NCBI GenBank assembly: GCA_017642965.1
Contig: JAEPOJ010000004.1
Coordinates: 62,001-126,000 of the forward strand
Source: Phycisphaerales bacterium
Lineage (GTDB): Bacteria; Planctomycetota; Phycisphaerae; Phycisphaerales; UBA1924
Reading direction: 5' to 3'
DNA length: 64,000 nucleotides
The position numbers and the translations under genes are program-made. Below, piece after piece: positions 1-10,506 of this stretch. Under the pieces are notes generated by a model that did not search any database, was not told the DNA's origin, and saw only the letters and a list, made by a program, of their open reading frames with translations. Each line of letters starts with the position of its first letter. Within the stretch, counting starts at the first letter, position 1.

Positions 1-4
1 CCTA

Positions 5-442
5 TCAGATCACACGCTGGGCGATGGCGCCACGGATCATGGACTGGTTCTTTCGCATCAGGTCTCCTGCGACCCGGAACATGGTGGCGTTCTCCACCAT
101 GTCTTGCATGAGCTGCTCCAGGTCACGCTGGTTGCGGTCCTGAAACAGCACCCCCCCGATTGGGGTCGTTGGGTTGAGCTCCATTCGCCCTCCCACCATG
201 CGGACCTCGCTCGCTCCGGAGAGATCCAACTCGCCTGATACGCCACCGTTGACGTCTCTGCGCCGTTCGATCGCGTCGCTCAAGGCACGCTGAAACGCCC
301 GTGGATCCGCATCCACACCCTGAAAGTTGGGCGTATCGATGTTCGCGATGTTCTGCGCGATCAGACGCTGACGCTGCCCTGAGAAGAGGAACATCTTCTC
401 AAGTGCGGGCAATGCACCGGCTGTTGATAGGTCGCTGATCAT
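5..442 (-). CDS. flgB: Flagellar basal-body rod protein FlgB
   Basis: A 145-residue protein of normal length for FlgB, a proximal rod subunit of the flagellar basal body exported by the flagellar type III apparatus. The N-terminal part carries the rod-protein signature (LIAQNIANIDTPNF, about residues 27-40), and the C-terminal segment (MVENATMFRVAGDLMRKNQ) is the usual FlgB coiled-coil end. The start at 442 has a GGAG ribosome site seven bases upstream. It is last of a minus-strand set with FlgN-like, kinase and regulator genes, and a sigma-54 promoter lies directly upstream at 466-480. Further rod genes such as flgC would be expected just outside the window. Confidence 0.93.
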   Translation of the reverse strand: MISDLSTAGALPALEKMFLFSGQRQRLIAQNIANIDTPNFQGVDADPRAFQRALSDAIERRRDVNGGVSGELDLSGASEVRMVGGRMELNPTTPIGGVLFQDRNQRDLEQLMQDMVENATMFRVAGDLMRKNQSMIRGAIAQRVI

Positions 443-465
443 CGGATGCTCCGTCCGTTATGCAC

Positions 466-480
466 GCAACCGGCGTGCCG
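466..480 (-). promoter_or_regulatory. Sigma-54 promoter of flgB
   Basis: On the minus strand the bases read CGGCACGCCGGTTGC, which matches the RpoN consensus TGGCAC-N5-TTGC with the exact GG-N10-GC spacing. The expected transcription start is about 12 bases downstream, leaving a very short leader that still contains the flgB GGAG site. The NtrC-type activator encoded immediately upstream is the obvious candidate regulator. Confidence 0.75.
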
Positions 481-489
481 GATCCTCTA

Positions 490-1998
<1,509 letters not shown>

Positions 1999-1999
1999 C

Positions 2000-2974
2000 T
2001 CACCTCATCACGCTCGGGGATGCGCCTGCGTTTGGCGCCAGTTCCCGGATATCCGCTGTTTGACTTGTTGCAGTTTGCACCACGACGATGGGCTGAATCA
2101 TCGGCACCCGTATCTGAACCCAGGCGCCCGCGGAATGTGTGTGATTGCCCACTTCCACCACACCACGGTGCGCATCGACAATCCGGTGCACGATCGCGAG
2201 CCCGAGCCCGGTCCCCGCCTCACGGGTCGTAAAGAACGGGTTGAACATGCGCTCGATGACCCGGTCGGGTATGCCGTCGCCGCGATCGGACACCGTGATC
2301 GAGACCGCGGCTTCATCGCGATCATCACGCTCGATGGTGGCGCGATCGCAAGAAATGATGATCTCATCGCCACCGGCGACGCGGTTGGCCTCGCCGGCGT
2401 TCCGGAGCACATTCACCAGGGCCTGCTGCACGAGCGAGCTGTCGCATTCGAGCTCGATCGAGCCGGAGGGCTCTTCGATCCGCACCGCCCCGACGATCTC
2501 GGCACAGCACGCCTCCAGGGCTTGCTCGATCAGGGGACGAGTCTCGCATGGCCCGAATCGGGCGTTCGTTTCACGGGCGAAGCTCAGCACATCGCCCACG
2601 ATCTCGTCGAGCCCTCTGACGGCGCGGCCGATCTTCCCGACGATCTGCTGCTGCTCGGGGCGCTCTGCGAGGTCCTCTTCGAGCATGCTGGCGTAGAGCT
2701 TGATCGATCCGAGCGGGTTGCGGATCTCGTGCGAGATGCCCGCGGCCATCTCGCCCAGAGCCGCAAGGCGGCGGGACCGCTGGAGCGCCTCGTTGGCATC
2801 ACGTAGTTCCGAATTGAGCCGGGCGACCTCACCGCGGAGCTGCGCGTGGGTGTGTTCGAGCTTGGTCGTCACCTCGGTGAACGCGGACATCAGCTCCGCG
2901 AGATCCGTCGGCGAGAGAGAGCCCCCGCTTTGACCATCGAGCCCCGGCGCGAGTTGCATCATCCGTTCGCTCAT
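2000..2974 (-). CDS. Soluble sensor histidine kinase (flagellar two-component partner)
   Basis: A 324-residue kinase with no membrane segment. A coiled-coil region (about 35-70) leads into the H-box SHEIRNPLGSIK with phospho-acceptor H82, followed by the N-box (LVNVLRNAGEANRV), G1 (DRGDGIPD) and G2 (GTGLGLAI) motifs of the HATPase domain. It lacks PAS, GAF or transmembrane input, which is typical of cytoplasmic flagellar kinases of the FlgS/FlrB kind that sense export-apparatus assembly. It is preceded by the FlgN-like gene (two-base gap) and followed by the cognate regulator (one-base gap), so the three are almost certainly co-translated. Confidence 0.88.
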   Translation of the reverse strand: MSERMMQLAPGLDGQSGGSLSPTDLAELMSAFTEVTTKLEHTHAQLRGEVARLNSELRDANEALQRSRRLAALGEMAAGISHEIRNPLGSIKLYASMLEEDLAERPEQQQIVGKIGRAVRGLDEIVGDVLSFARETNARFGPCETRPLIEQALEACCAEIVGAVRIEEPSGSIELECDSSLVQQALVNVLRNAGEANRVAGGDEIIISCDRATIERDDRDEAAVSITVSDRGDGIPDRVIERMFNPFFTTREAGTGLGLAIVHRIVDAHRGVVEVGNHTHSAGAWVQIRVPMIQPIVVVQTATSQTADIRELAPNAGASPSVMR

Positions 2975-2976
2975 GC

Positions 2977-3462
2977 TTACCCCCGCTTATCCTGCATTGT
3001 CGGATTCGGCGACTTGGGACGAGTGGAGTATGCACGAAGAGCGTGCTGCCCCGAACCCATGCCGCTCAGCTGTGAGGCGAGCTTGTCACGGGTCTGCTCC
3101 ATGACCTGCTGGTCCTGCGCGTCCTGCTCACGCAGACGCTTCATGGTGTGTTCGTAGCCCGCGATGCGGAGCAGTGCCGCGTTGAGGACATGAGGGCTGA
3201 TCGTGGCCTTGGTCTCCGGGTCCTCGATGAACGCACCGAGTTCCTCGCCGACACGGATGATCGACTGCACGAGCGGATCACGCTTCGCAACAACCTCGAC
3301 GATCTGCTGAACCTGCCCCGACTCAACAGCGTGACGCTGCTCGGCGCCCACGGCTTCAAGCTGCTCGACGAGCGTCCCCGTCTCTTCGAGCAACGCGTCC
3401 AGACGCGACTCGATCAGGGTGAGCTCACCTTGTGTGCGATTGTGCGATTCCGGCGCGGCCAT
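2977..3462 (-). CDS. FlgN-like flagellar export chaperone
   Basis: A 161-residue, largely helical protein with long predicted coiled coil (LTLIESRLDALLEETGTLVE and on) and the heptad-rich pattern of FlgN, the chaperone for hook-associated proteins FlgK and FlgL. There is no obvious motif beyond that, so the call rests on length, helix content and position at the head of the kinase-regulator-flgB run. A GAGGG sequence precedes the start. Another small coiled-coil flagellar protein cannot be excluded. Confidence 0.6.
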   Translation of the reverse strand: MAAPESHNRTQGELTLIESRLDALLEETGTLVEQLEAVGAEQRHAVESGQVQQIVEVVAKRDPLVQSIIRVGEELGAFIEDPETKATISPHVLNAALLRIAGYEHTMKRLREQDAQDQQVMEQTRDKLASQLSGMGSGQHALRAYSTRPKSPNPTMQDKRG

Positions 3463-3573
3463 CCGTGACCCTCACTGTCAGAAACGCCCGGGGGACTCCG
3501 TTCCCCGTCCCGGCGTTGAGTGAGTTATCGGCCTGTGGCGCGGATTTCTCCACACTGTGCGCAAAAAACACGC

Positions 3574-6081
3574 TCAGGGTGCCGCGGTCGCCAGCAGCTC
3601 GGTGCTCGAGGCAAGCCAGTCTTCCCAATCCGCTCGGTCCATGGGCAGGGTCGGATCGTCCCAGACCTCGTCGGGCATCATCGCGTAGAACCGCTTCGCC
3701 CGCTCGTTCGCGGTCCGCGCTCGCCCGATCTGACCGGTCTGGATGTAGGCATTCACGATCTGGACCATGGCCACGAGCGACGCGGGGTCTTCCCCGTACC
3801 GATCGCGGGCCAGATCATAGAAGTTGATCGCCCGGTCGTATTCCCTGAGGTCGAAGGCGCAGTCGCCGAGGTAGAAGTGCGCGTTCCGCAGCGCGATGGT
3901 CTCAAAGATTCCCAGCGCGGACGGTGGCTTACGATCGAGGCGCTCGATCGCGTCGGTGTACCGGGTGATGGCATCGCGTCGGTGCTGGTTGAGTTCCAGG
4001 GTTCTGCGGTTACGCTCCGCAGCCGGCATCGGATTCTGGAGCGATTGCTCGATTGAATCCGCGAGTCGCCGGTGCGCATCGGCCAGGCGGAACACCACGG
4101 CCGCCGTCTCGGGATCGTCCTCGTACCTGCTCCGGAACTCCTCGTACCGCTCGATCGCCCGCTCGGGGCGATCGGTCCGGTCGTATAGGCCGGCGAGCTC
4201 GAGGAGCGCATCGCGGAAGAGCTGGGTGTCGGTCGTACCCATGGATCCATCGATCGCGCTCGCGAGCAGCGATTCTGCCTGCGCATCGTTCTCCGGGTCT
4301 TCGTCGTAGAGGTACGCCTGGGCCAGCGGGACGCGGCTTGCATCGGCGAGTGCGCCGATATCGGTACCCCCGCTCTCTTCCTTCGCCTCGATGAGCCCCT
4401 TGTACACGTCCGCGGCTGCGGAAAAGTCCCCCATCGCACGCAGCGCCTCGGCCAGGCGGAAGAGCGCCTCGGCATGCCGGGGGTCTGAGGGCATCGACTC
4501 GGCATAGTTCTGGAACGCGCTGATCGCCTCGGGCTGATCGCCGGCCCGGTCGAAGAGGTCCGCGGATCGCCAGAGGGAGTCCGCGAACACAGGCAGGTTG
4601 GTGACCACGTGCCGCTCCGCGTGCAGGCTGTAGTTCGACGCGGCGATGATCATGTGGCGCTGCACCTCCGCCCGAGCGGACGGATCCAGCCCAAGGAGCG
4701 TGCGGGCGTCGTCGATGGGCATACCGAGCAGGGCTTCGGCGGCTCCCTCGTGTGCCCGGGCCAATGCCAAGAAGACTTCGCTGGGGGTCTGCTGTTCGTC
4801 AAAGAGCATCGCCCCGAGGCGTGCGTATTCAGCTGCGTCGAATGGCTCGCCCAGAGAGAGCGCCTCACCGGATCGGGCTAGGATCGATTCGAGCACCTGC
4901 TCCCGTGACGGGTAGGACTCGATCTCGTATGTGTCATAGTCACGCACGAGCCGCGCGTAGGCCTCGAGCGAAAGCACGGGTTCGCCGAGCACGGCTTCTG
5001 TTTCGCCCACGCCGAGCAGCGCCAGTGGGAGCGCATCGGAGTTGGCGTGATTCTGAACGATCTCGTCGTAGAGATTCCGGGCCTCGGCGGTGTTGCCACG
5101 CTCGTCCTCAACCATCGCCTTCATCAGCAGGACCTTGGGGTAGTGCGGATCACCGGCGGCGGCGAGGTCCTTGGCGATGCGGACCTGCTCGTCAGCCTGT
5201 TCGACTGCCCCTTGTGCGACGTACGCCTGCGCGAGGATCAGGCGGAGACGGGACCGGTCGAACGCGTTCGCGTTCTCCAGTCGTGGTAGCTCGCGGAGCA
5301 TGCGCGTGATGACCAGATCTGCGTGTCCCTGATCGAGTTGCACCCGCCCCTGGGTCTCCATCGCCCAGATGCGCTGCTCAATGGGGAGCTTGGGGTCCAG
5401 CAGGAACTCGGCGATGAGCTCCATCGCCGGCTCGACCATCGGCCTCGGGCGATCGAGCAGGGTCTCGATGGCCCGCTGAAAGACCGCGTCGCGGAGGTAC
5501 CGCTTGGACTCGGGGATGTCGCGGGCGTGCTGCATCGCGATCTTGTACTGCTCACGCGAGATGTGCGTGTTGGCGAGCGCGGCCATGTCGCGTGGCTCGA
5601 GCACGCCACCCACACGCTGGGCCTCCTCATACTCGCGGATCACGGCGATGTCGTTGCGCTCGTCATGGATGCGGAGTTTGCGTTGCCCGTAATAGATCGA
5701 ACGGGCCTTGGCGAGGTGGTATGCGGCACGGGCTTCGAGGGGCGTGTCCGCCTGAGAGACCCAAGGGTAGACCTCGGTGTTGAGCAGCTCGATCGCTTCC
5801 TGATACTGTTCGCTCTCGATCAGGCGGTTCGCGGTCGTGAGCAACGGGGTCATGTCCGGCTCCGGCCTCGTCGAGAGCCCATACGCGACACCCAACATCA
5901 GCAGCCCGCCGGCGACAAGCATCGTCGGGATCTGCCAAGCGTCGCGCCAGTTGCCCCTGAGCAACGCGACCGGGTCCAGGTCCTGCGCGTCCTCCGAGTC
6001 GCCCGGCATGTCGGACTCGACCTCGACAGGAGCATCTTCAGGCAGCCCGCTCTCGTTCAGGTTGTCCAGATCTTCGCTCAT
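3574..6081 (-). CDS. Membrane-anchored tetratricopeptide-repeat protein
   Basis: An 835-residue protein with a short acidic cytoplasmic N-terminus, one membrane helix (about residues 52-71, IPTMLVAGGLLMLGVAYGLS) and a long periplasmic helical region with many degenerate TPR units, for example around EAISAFQNYAESMPSDPRHA and RAINFYDLARDRYGEDPA. Such proteins act as assembly scaffolds. It lies 111 bases upstream of the FlgN-like gene on the same strand and may be co-transcribed with the flagellar set, but nothing in the protein is specific to flagella. The exact function is not recognisable. Confidence 0.75.
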   Translation of the reverse strand: MSEDLDNLNESGLPEDAPVEVESDMPGDSEDAQDLDPVALLRGNWRDAWQIPTMLVAGGLLMLGVAYGLSTRPEPDMTPLLTTANRLIESEQYQEAIELLNTEVYPWVSQADTPLEARAAYHLAKARSIYYGQRKLRIHDERNDIAVIREYEEAQRVGGVLEPRDMAALANTHISREQYKIAMQHARDIPESKRYLRDAVFQRAIETLLDRPRPMVEPAMELIAEFLLDPKLPIEQRIWAMETQGRVQLDQGHADLVITRMLRELPRLENANAFDRSRLRLILAQAYVAQGAVEQADEQVRIAKDLAAAGDPHYPKVLLMKAMVEDERGNTAEARNLYDEIVQNHANSDALPLALLGVGETEAVLGEPVLSLEAYARLVRDYDTYEIESYPSREQVLESILARSGEALSLGEPFDAAEYARLGAMLFDEQQTPSEVFLALARAHEGAAEALLGMPIDDARTLLGLDPSARAEVQRHMIIAASNYSLHAERHVVTNLPVFADSLWRSADLFDRAGDQPEAISAFQNYAESMPSDPRHAEALFRLAEALRAMGDFSAAADVYKGLIEAKEESGGTDIGALADASRVPLAQAYLYDEDPENDAQAESLLASAIDGSMGTTDTQLFRDALLELAGLYDRTDRPERAIERYEEFRSRYEDDPETAAVVFRLADAHRRLADSIEQSLQNPMPAAERNRRTLELNQHRRDAITRYTDAIERLDRKPPSALGIFETIALRNAHFYLGDCAFDLREYDRAINFYDLARDRYGEDPASLVAMVQIVNAYIQTGQIGRARTANERAKRFYAMMPDEVWDDPTLPMDRADWEDWLASSTELLATAAP

Positions 6082-6175
6082 CGTGACCCCGGTTGGCCGC
6101 TGACCGATCGGCGCACGCGCACCGACGCCGAGTTCTCGGCTGATAACCAGTATCGGACATACGAGCGGGGGGACT

Positions 6176-7699
6176 TCAGCGCGACTCGGGATCGGACGCC
6201 GGGCGGGGCATGACGACGAGGGATCTGGAGACGCGGTCGCCGCGATGCAGGGCCTCGGGATCGATCAGCGCCAGGGCCGCGACCGGGGGCAGGACCCACT
6301 TGATGACATTGCGGACAAGGATGGACCACAGTCTTGGGCGATGCGGGAGCCCCGGCTCAGCCGAGACGACCCGGATCCTCGCGAGCAGCTTCCCGGGAGT
6401 GCCCGCCAGCAGGAACTCCGTCAGTGTGGAGTAGATGATCCCAGAAATGATGGTGAGGGGGAAGATGGACCACGAGTTGTCGGGCTGAACGATCACCGCC
6501 AGGGTCAGGATGTCGGCGGCAGACACACCTACCACCGCACCGACCGCGGAAGCCACAATAACCGCGTCGAGCATGGTCGCGATCAGGCGTCTCCCGGGGT
6601 CGGCGAGCACGACGCCCTCAGGGAGGTGCATGGAATCTGCTCTGTCCGGCAGGATGACCACCACGAGCACGCCGGACATGACCAGCACCATCATGACGAC
6701 GAGGAAGCGGAACTCCTCGGCGCTGACCGGGGGCGTCACGGACGGCGCCCCGCTGTAACGCACGGACGCGTCGCGCGAGTTGATTTCGAACATCTCGATC
6801 GGGTCGCCATCCTGCTCGCCCTGGTTTTCTCTCAGGCCGAGCAGCGTGGAACTCGAGGGCAGGAGGGTGTAGGAAGCGTCCCTGGGGAACCCGGCGTCGC
6901 CCGCGAGGATGAAGATCCCGTCGTTGGACCAGAGGCGCAGGCGTGTGGCGCCCTCGTCATCTTCATCGAGCACCAGCATCGCGTTGCGCCCGGAGATGAT
7001 CTGTGTATCTCTGGCGATCGGCAGGCGGTACGGGATCGTGGTCCACAGCACGTCCACGGGGTCGAGGCGGTATCCGATGAACTCGAGGCCGCTGCGATCG
7101 ACCAGCACGGGGCTGGAACCGATCGCGTGAAGTTCGAGGCGTCGGGTGCTGATGGTTTCAGGGACCGGGACATCCACCCAGCCCTGCGGGGTCAGACAGC
7201 GCAGCTCCACGCCATCCTCACTTCTGAGCAGCGCCCAAACCGACTCGGTGGTGGCCTGAAACCCGATGAGTGTCGCGTCGCTGATGAGGGGTGCTTCGAC
7301 ATCGAATCGCTCCCTCGGCTCAAGCATCCACAGCCCCCCCACCGTGCTGGGGATCGCTCTGAGGTTGTAGACCCGCATGAGGCGATTGCCATCGGACCGC
7401 ACGGGCGGGAATACGATGTAGCCGCGATCACCGAGGGCCGCGACCGCGATAGGCAGGCGGCTGCCCAGCATGCGAACGGACTGAATCTGGCCGAGCGTGG
7501 TGGCGCCGGTCGATCTGTCGAAATCGCCATCACGCGGGGCGAAGTAGACAAGCAGGTTCTCGCGATCGCTGTTCTGATAGACGCCCCAGGCACGCGATGG
7601 GGCGTCGTCAAGATTGGATGCGATGAGCACGCGATCGGAGGCCTGCGCACACGGCGCGAGCAACAACATCGCGATGATGATCGGGAAGATACGGTGCAT
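6176..7699 (-). CDS. RDD-family membrane protein with large periplasmic N-terminal region
   Basis: A 507-residue protein. A signal peptide (MHRIFPIIIAMLLLAPCAQA) is followed by about 320 residues of beta-rich sequence without a recognised domain. Then comes a membrane helix (about 332-355) and a C-terminal RDD domain with three or more helices, including the family segments PGRRLIATMLDAVIVAS and TPGKLLARIRVVS. RDD proteins are mostly uncharacterised; some are linked to ion exchange. The fusion of a secreted region to RDD recurs in planctomycetes as far as I recall. The next gene begins seven bases upstream, so 9126-to-6176 is probably one operon. Confidence 0.7.
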   Translation of the reverse strand: MHRIFPIIIAMLLLAPCAQASDRVLIASNLDDAPSRAWGVYQNSDRENLLVYFAPRDGDFDRSTGATTLGQIQSVRMLGSRLPIAVAALGDRGYIVFPPVRSDGNRLMRVYNLRAIPSTVGGLWMLEPRERFDVEAPLISDATLIGFQATTESVWALLRSEDGVELRCLTPQGWVDVPVPETISTRRLELHAIGSSPVLVDRSGLEFIGYRLDPVDVLWTTIPYRLPIARDTQIISGRNAMLVLDEDDEGATRLRLWSNDGIFILAGDAGFPRDASYTLLPSSSTLLGLRENQGEQDGDPIEMFEINSRDASVRYSGAPSVTPPVSAEEFRFLVVMMVLVMSGVLVVVILPDRADSMHLPEGVVLADPGRRLIATMLDAVIVASAVGAVVGVSAADILTLAVIVQPDNSWSIFPLTIISGIIYSTLTEFLLAGTPGKLLARIRVVSAEPGLPHRPRLWSILVRNVIKWVLPPVAALALIDPEALHRGDRVSRSLVVMPRPASDPESR

Positions 7700-7705
7700 G
7701 CTGGA

Positions 7706-8593
7706 TCAGGGTGCCGTCGACTGTTCTTGGTCTGGCGATTCGTCGATTGGGTCATCGAGGTCGATCACCTCGTCGACGCGATATCCACGCTGAAGACGCT
7801 CGGGCTGGAAGACCATCGAGCGGATATCCCTTGATTCCGGCCCAGAGGTCTCGATGCGGACGAAGCCGTCGTCGTTGGGCGTCGTGATCTCGATCTTGCC
7901 GGGAACCTTGACCGGTAATTGGCCGGGGATCGACGCGTCCTTGTAGCGGGAGAGCTCGGCGGTCGCGATCAGCTCGCCGTATTCATCGAAGGCCTGCGTC
8001 TGGACGACGAGCATGGTGCTCGGGTCGAACCACGTCGCCGTGGTGCCCCAGCTTGCGGGGGTGATAAACCCGACCGCCTTGCCGTCCTCGCGCCAGCGCG
8101 TGCCGCCGGCCTGGGCAAGCTCGATGCGGGAGAGCCCGGAGAGCGGGATGAGCTCTGAGGGGTGCACGGGCAGCCCGAGTGCCGCGGCTTTTCCGCGTGT
8201 CACCTTGTCCATCGCACCGATGAGCATGACCTTGCGGTCCGCGTCGGCGAGGTTGAACGACCAGTACTGCGACTCGGAGGCCCCGAAGACGAAGTAGGTC
8301 TCGCCGAGCTTGCCAATGGAAAGGGAGATGCGATCGGGGCGGACGATCTGCAAGTGCCCCTCGCCCTGCTCTTCATAGGTGCTGCCGTCGTCGTAGGTCC
8401 CCTTCGCGCGGACGCTGACGCGTGCCCAGAGCGTGTCGAGGTTTTCGAGTCGCTCGTTGTGGTTATCAACCAGCGTCTTCGTGCTCGGGGGATCGGGGAG
8501 CTTGGAGATGTCCACTTTTCCCGTGGACGAACAGCCAATCGTGGCAGGGAGCACTGCCAGCACGAGCAACAACGCGAGCACGGATCGGATCAT
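7706..8593 (-). CDS. Outer-membrane-type lipoprotein, LolA/LolB-like fold suspected
   Basis: A 295-residue lipoprotein: the signal peptide ends in lipobox LPATIGC, giving an acylated Cys21. The mature part begins with SSTGKVDIS and is beta-rich (for example GEGHLQIVRPDRISLSIGK, ETYFVFGASESQYWSF), the pattern of LolA/LolB-like half-barrel proteins that bind lipoproteins or lipids. The sequence alone does not prove this. Its start overlaps the preceding gene by four bases (ATGA), indicating translational coupling. Confidence 0.6.
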   Translation of the reverse strand: MIRSVLALLLVLAVLPATIGCSSTGKVDISKLPDPPSTKTLVDNHNERLENLDTLWARVSVRAKGTYDDGSTYEEQGEGHLQIVRPDRISLSIGKLGETYFVFGASESQYWSFNLADADRKVMLIGAMDKVTRGKAAALGLPVHPSELIPLSGLSRIELAQAGGTRWREDGKAVGFITPASWGTTATWFDPSTMLVVQTQAFDEYGELIATAELSRYKDASIPGQLPVKVPGKIEITTPNDDGFVRIETSGPESRDIRSMVFQPERLQRGYRVDEVIDLDDPIDESPDQEQSTAP

Positions 8594-9126
8594 GCGTTCA
8601 CCTCGTCCAGATTCATGACCTGCCCGATCTCCTCGCTGGCCTGAGCGATGGTCTCATCGTCGAGCCCGGGGTCGGTGACCTCAAAGAGTGGGCCCTCGCC
8701 GCCCTTGACCCGCTGACGGAGGATGAGCATGCCCGGCGTGCCGTCGTGCGCGGGCGTCCCCCGCTCGTAAAGCAGGACCTTCTTCCGCATGAGGATGAGC
8801 GCGAGCAGGTAGCGGAAAGTCAGCTGTCGGTGATCGGTGGCCTCTGCAAGCTGTTCGAACAGATCGAGCATCTCGTCGGGCGATACGAGCTGCTTGGGGG
8901 CCTCGTCCTTCTCGGGAAGTGTGCGTCGCCAGAACCCGAAGAGCGAGGCATCGGGCGGGAGGTTGGGCCCCTTGCCCCATGCTTCCATCGAGTACGCGAC
9001 TCGGACGAGTGCTTCCTCTTCGGGTGTTTCGATCAGCGCGGCGATGTGCTCCTCGCCGACCTCGATGTCGCGCCCGGTCTGGGCGCAGACGTCCTGTGTC
9101 TTGATGATGTCGTAGGGGGCGGACAT
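8590..9126 (-). CDS. Conserved hypothetical protein (178 aa), leaderless start
   Basis: A soluble 178-residue protein with no signal peptide or membrane helix. The sequence includes TGRDIEVGEEHIAALIETPEE near the N-terminus and a helical centre (LTFRYLLALILMRKKVLL). I do not recognise the family; the length and the position before a lipoprotein gene suggest a small planctomycete-conserved protein. The start at 9126 has no Shine-Dalgarno sequence but a TACACT box six bases upstream, so the mRNA is probably leaderless. It heads the 9126-6176 gene run. Confidence 0.6.
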   Translation of the reverse strand: MSAPYDIIKTQDVCAQTGRDIEVGEEHIAALIETPEEEALVRVAYSMEAWGKGPNLPPDASLFGFWRRTLPEKDEAPKQLVSPDEMLDLFEQLAEATDHRQLTFRYLLALILMRKKVLLYERGTPAHDGTPGMLILRQRVKGGEGPLFEVTDPGLDDETIAQASEEIGQVMNLDEVNA

Positions 9127-9132
9127 GGATTG

Positions 9133-9138
9133 AGTGTA
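9133..9138 (-). promoter_or_regulatory. Candidate -10 box of leaderless gene 8590-9126
   Basis: The minus strand reads TACACT, then six bases (CAATCC), then the ATG at 9126. Transcription starting about seven bases after the box would begin at the start codon. Confidence 0.45.
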
Positions 9139-9164
9139 TGCGGGATGGGAGCGGGGTGTGGGGT

Positions 9165-9341
9165 TCTTGTGCCTCCCCCGCTCTTGCGTGTGCCTTCACT
9201 CTTGTGCCTCCCCCGCTCCTGGCGGGGGAGGTGCCGAACGGAGTGAGGCGGAGGGGGTCTTGGAACGCGTACATCGACAGAAGACCCCCTCCGGCTTCGG
9301 CTACGCCGAATCCACCTCCCCCGCGGGGCGGGGAAGGCACA
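9165..9341. repeat. Intergenic palindromic element, copy B1
   Basis: A GC-rich non-coding element with long imperfect inverted arms: GAGGCGGAGGGGGTCTT (left) faces AAGACCCCCTCC (right), and the ends pair GTGCC/GGCAC around runs of C and G. A 19-base direct repeat (TCTTGTGCCTCCCCCGCTC) occurs at 9165-9183 and 9200-9218. The core GCGGGGGAGGTGCCGA and the GAGGCGGAGGGGGTCTT block are shared with the copy at 15675-15824, so this is a dispersed repeat family. Confidence 0.7.
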
Positions 9342-9363
9342 GGAAATCAGACTGCGTTGACGT

Positions 9364-10389
9364 TTACCACCCCGATTCGACGCGGTCTCTGTGCAGAAGC
9401 TTGTAGGCGGCCTCGAGCAGCTGCGGGCACCCGATACCTGTCGCGCCGCTGATCGGGTAGATCTCGGTGGCGGCGTCGAGCTGCAGGGCGGTCCGCAGGT
9501 CGTCCATGGCCTCCTGCTGGTCTTCATCCGTCATCAGGTCCAGCTTGTTGAGGGCGATGAGCTCGGGCTTCTCGGCCAGCTCAGACGAGTACCCAGCCAG
9601 CTCGTCGCGGATCGCCCGGTAGTTCTCCGCGGGCGTCAGCGCGTTGTCGGGCTCGACGTCCAGCACATGGATGATCACCTTGGTCCGCTCGATGTGACGC
9701 AGGAAGTCGTGGCCCAGCCCGGCCCCGCCCGAGGCGCCCTGGATCAGACCCGGGATGTCCGCGATGACCAATCGGCGTGACTGATCGATGTGCGCGATGC
9801 CCAGCTGGGGCGAAAGCGTGGTGAACGGGTAGTCCGCGATCTTGGGGTCGGCCCGCGTCACGGACTTGAGGAAGGTGCTCTTGCCCGCGTTGGGCAGCCC
9901 GACCAGCCCGACCTCCGCGATGACCTTGAGCTCGAGGCGCAGCGGGAAGACCTCGCCGGGCTCGCCGGGGGTGGCCTTGCGTGGTGTCTGGTTGACGGCG
10001 GACTTGAAGTGCTCGTTGCCGAAGCCGCCCTTGCCGCCCTTGGCGATGACGACCGAGTCGCCCGGGCCCAGGTCGGCCAGCTCGTCGCCGGTCTCCTCGT
10101 TGTAGACCACGGTGCCCGCGGGGACGCGGATGACCAGGTCGTCGGCATCGGCGCCGGTGCACTGCTTCTTGCCGCCGCCCTCGCCGTCGGCGGCCTTCCA
10201 CTCGTAGATGCCGCGGAAGTCCACGAGGGTGTTGAGCCCGTCGTCGACGCGGAGGATGACATCGCCGCCGCGACCGCCGTCGCCGCCGTTGGGCCCGCCC
10301 TTGGGCAGCCCCTTGGCGCGTCGGAAGGCGACTTTTCCGTCGCCACCCTTGCCGGCGAAGACCATGATGCGTGCGCGATCGATGAACAT
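9364..10389 (-). CDS. obg: GTPase Obg
   Basis: A 341-residue Obg/CgtA GTPase, which acts in large ribosomal subunit maturation and stress signalling. The glycine-rich Obg domain occupies about residues 1-158 (FAGKGGDGKVAFRR, GGPNGGDGGRGGDVI). The G domain follows with G1 GLPNAGKST, G3 DIPGLIQGA and G4 NKLD. The C-terminal OCT extension is absent. The frame is open upstream to 11253, but the start at 10389 (MFIDRARIMVFAGKGG) fits the family and has TACCAT six bases before it and no ribosome site, so a leaderless transcript is likely. Confidence 0.95.
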   Translation of the reverse strand: MFIDRARIMVFAGKGGDGKVAFRRAKGLPKGGPNGGDGGRGGDVILRVDDGLNTLVDFRGIYEWKAADGEGGGKKQCTGADADDLVIRVPAGTVVYNEETGDELADLGPGDSVVIAKGGKGGFGNEHFKSAVNQTPRKATPGEPGEVFPLRLELKVIAEVGLVGLPNAGKSTFLKSVTRADPKIADYPFTTLSPQLGIAHIDQSRRLVIADIPGLIQGASGGAGLGHDFLRHIERTKVIIHVLDVEPDNALTPAENYRAIRDELAGYSSELAEKPELIALNKLDLMTDEDQQEAMDDLRTALQLDAATEIYPISGATGIGCPQLLEAAYKLLHRDRVESGW

Positions 10390-10395
10390 GTGAGG

Positions 10396-10401
10396 ATGGT
10401 A
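10396..10401 (-). promoter_or_regulatory. Candidate -10 box of leaderless obg
   Basis: The minus strand reads TACCAT, six bases (CCTCAC), then the obg ATG at 10389. No Shine-Dalgarno sequence is present. Confidence 0.5.
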
Positions 10402-10419
10402 GGTCGGGCGGGTGGTAAA

Positions 10420-10466
10420 GGAAGGAACCGTCCAACCCCTGGGGGTGGGTTTGGACGGTTCCTTCC
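10420..10466. repeat. Palindromic repeat A, copy A1
   Basis: A perfect 16-bp inverted repeat: GGAAGGAACCGTCCAA at 10420-10435 pairs with TTGGACGGTTCCTTCC at 10451-10466, with a GC-rich 15-base loop. It lies between divergent obg and the gene at 10513, just upstream of the obg -10 box. The same core recurs at 14811-14863 and 15839-15881. Confidence 0.8.
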
Positions 10467-10500
10467 ACTCGCGGTCACGGTGAGCCCGTCTTGCTGTTGG

Positions 10501-10506
10501 TACGAT
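10501..10506 (+). promoter_or_regulatory. Candidate -10 box of leaderless gene 10513
   Basis: TACGAT lies six bases before the ATG at 10513. An in-frame ATG at 10510 is only three bases from the box, so the spacing rule favours 10513 as the start. Confidence 0.4.

Noticed and set aside
3463-3573. Sigma-54 promoter before the FlgN-like gene
   Set aside because: The nearest GG and GC pairs do not have ten bases between them.
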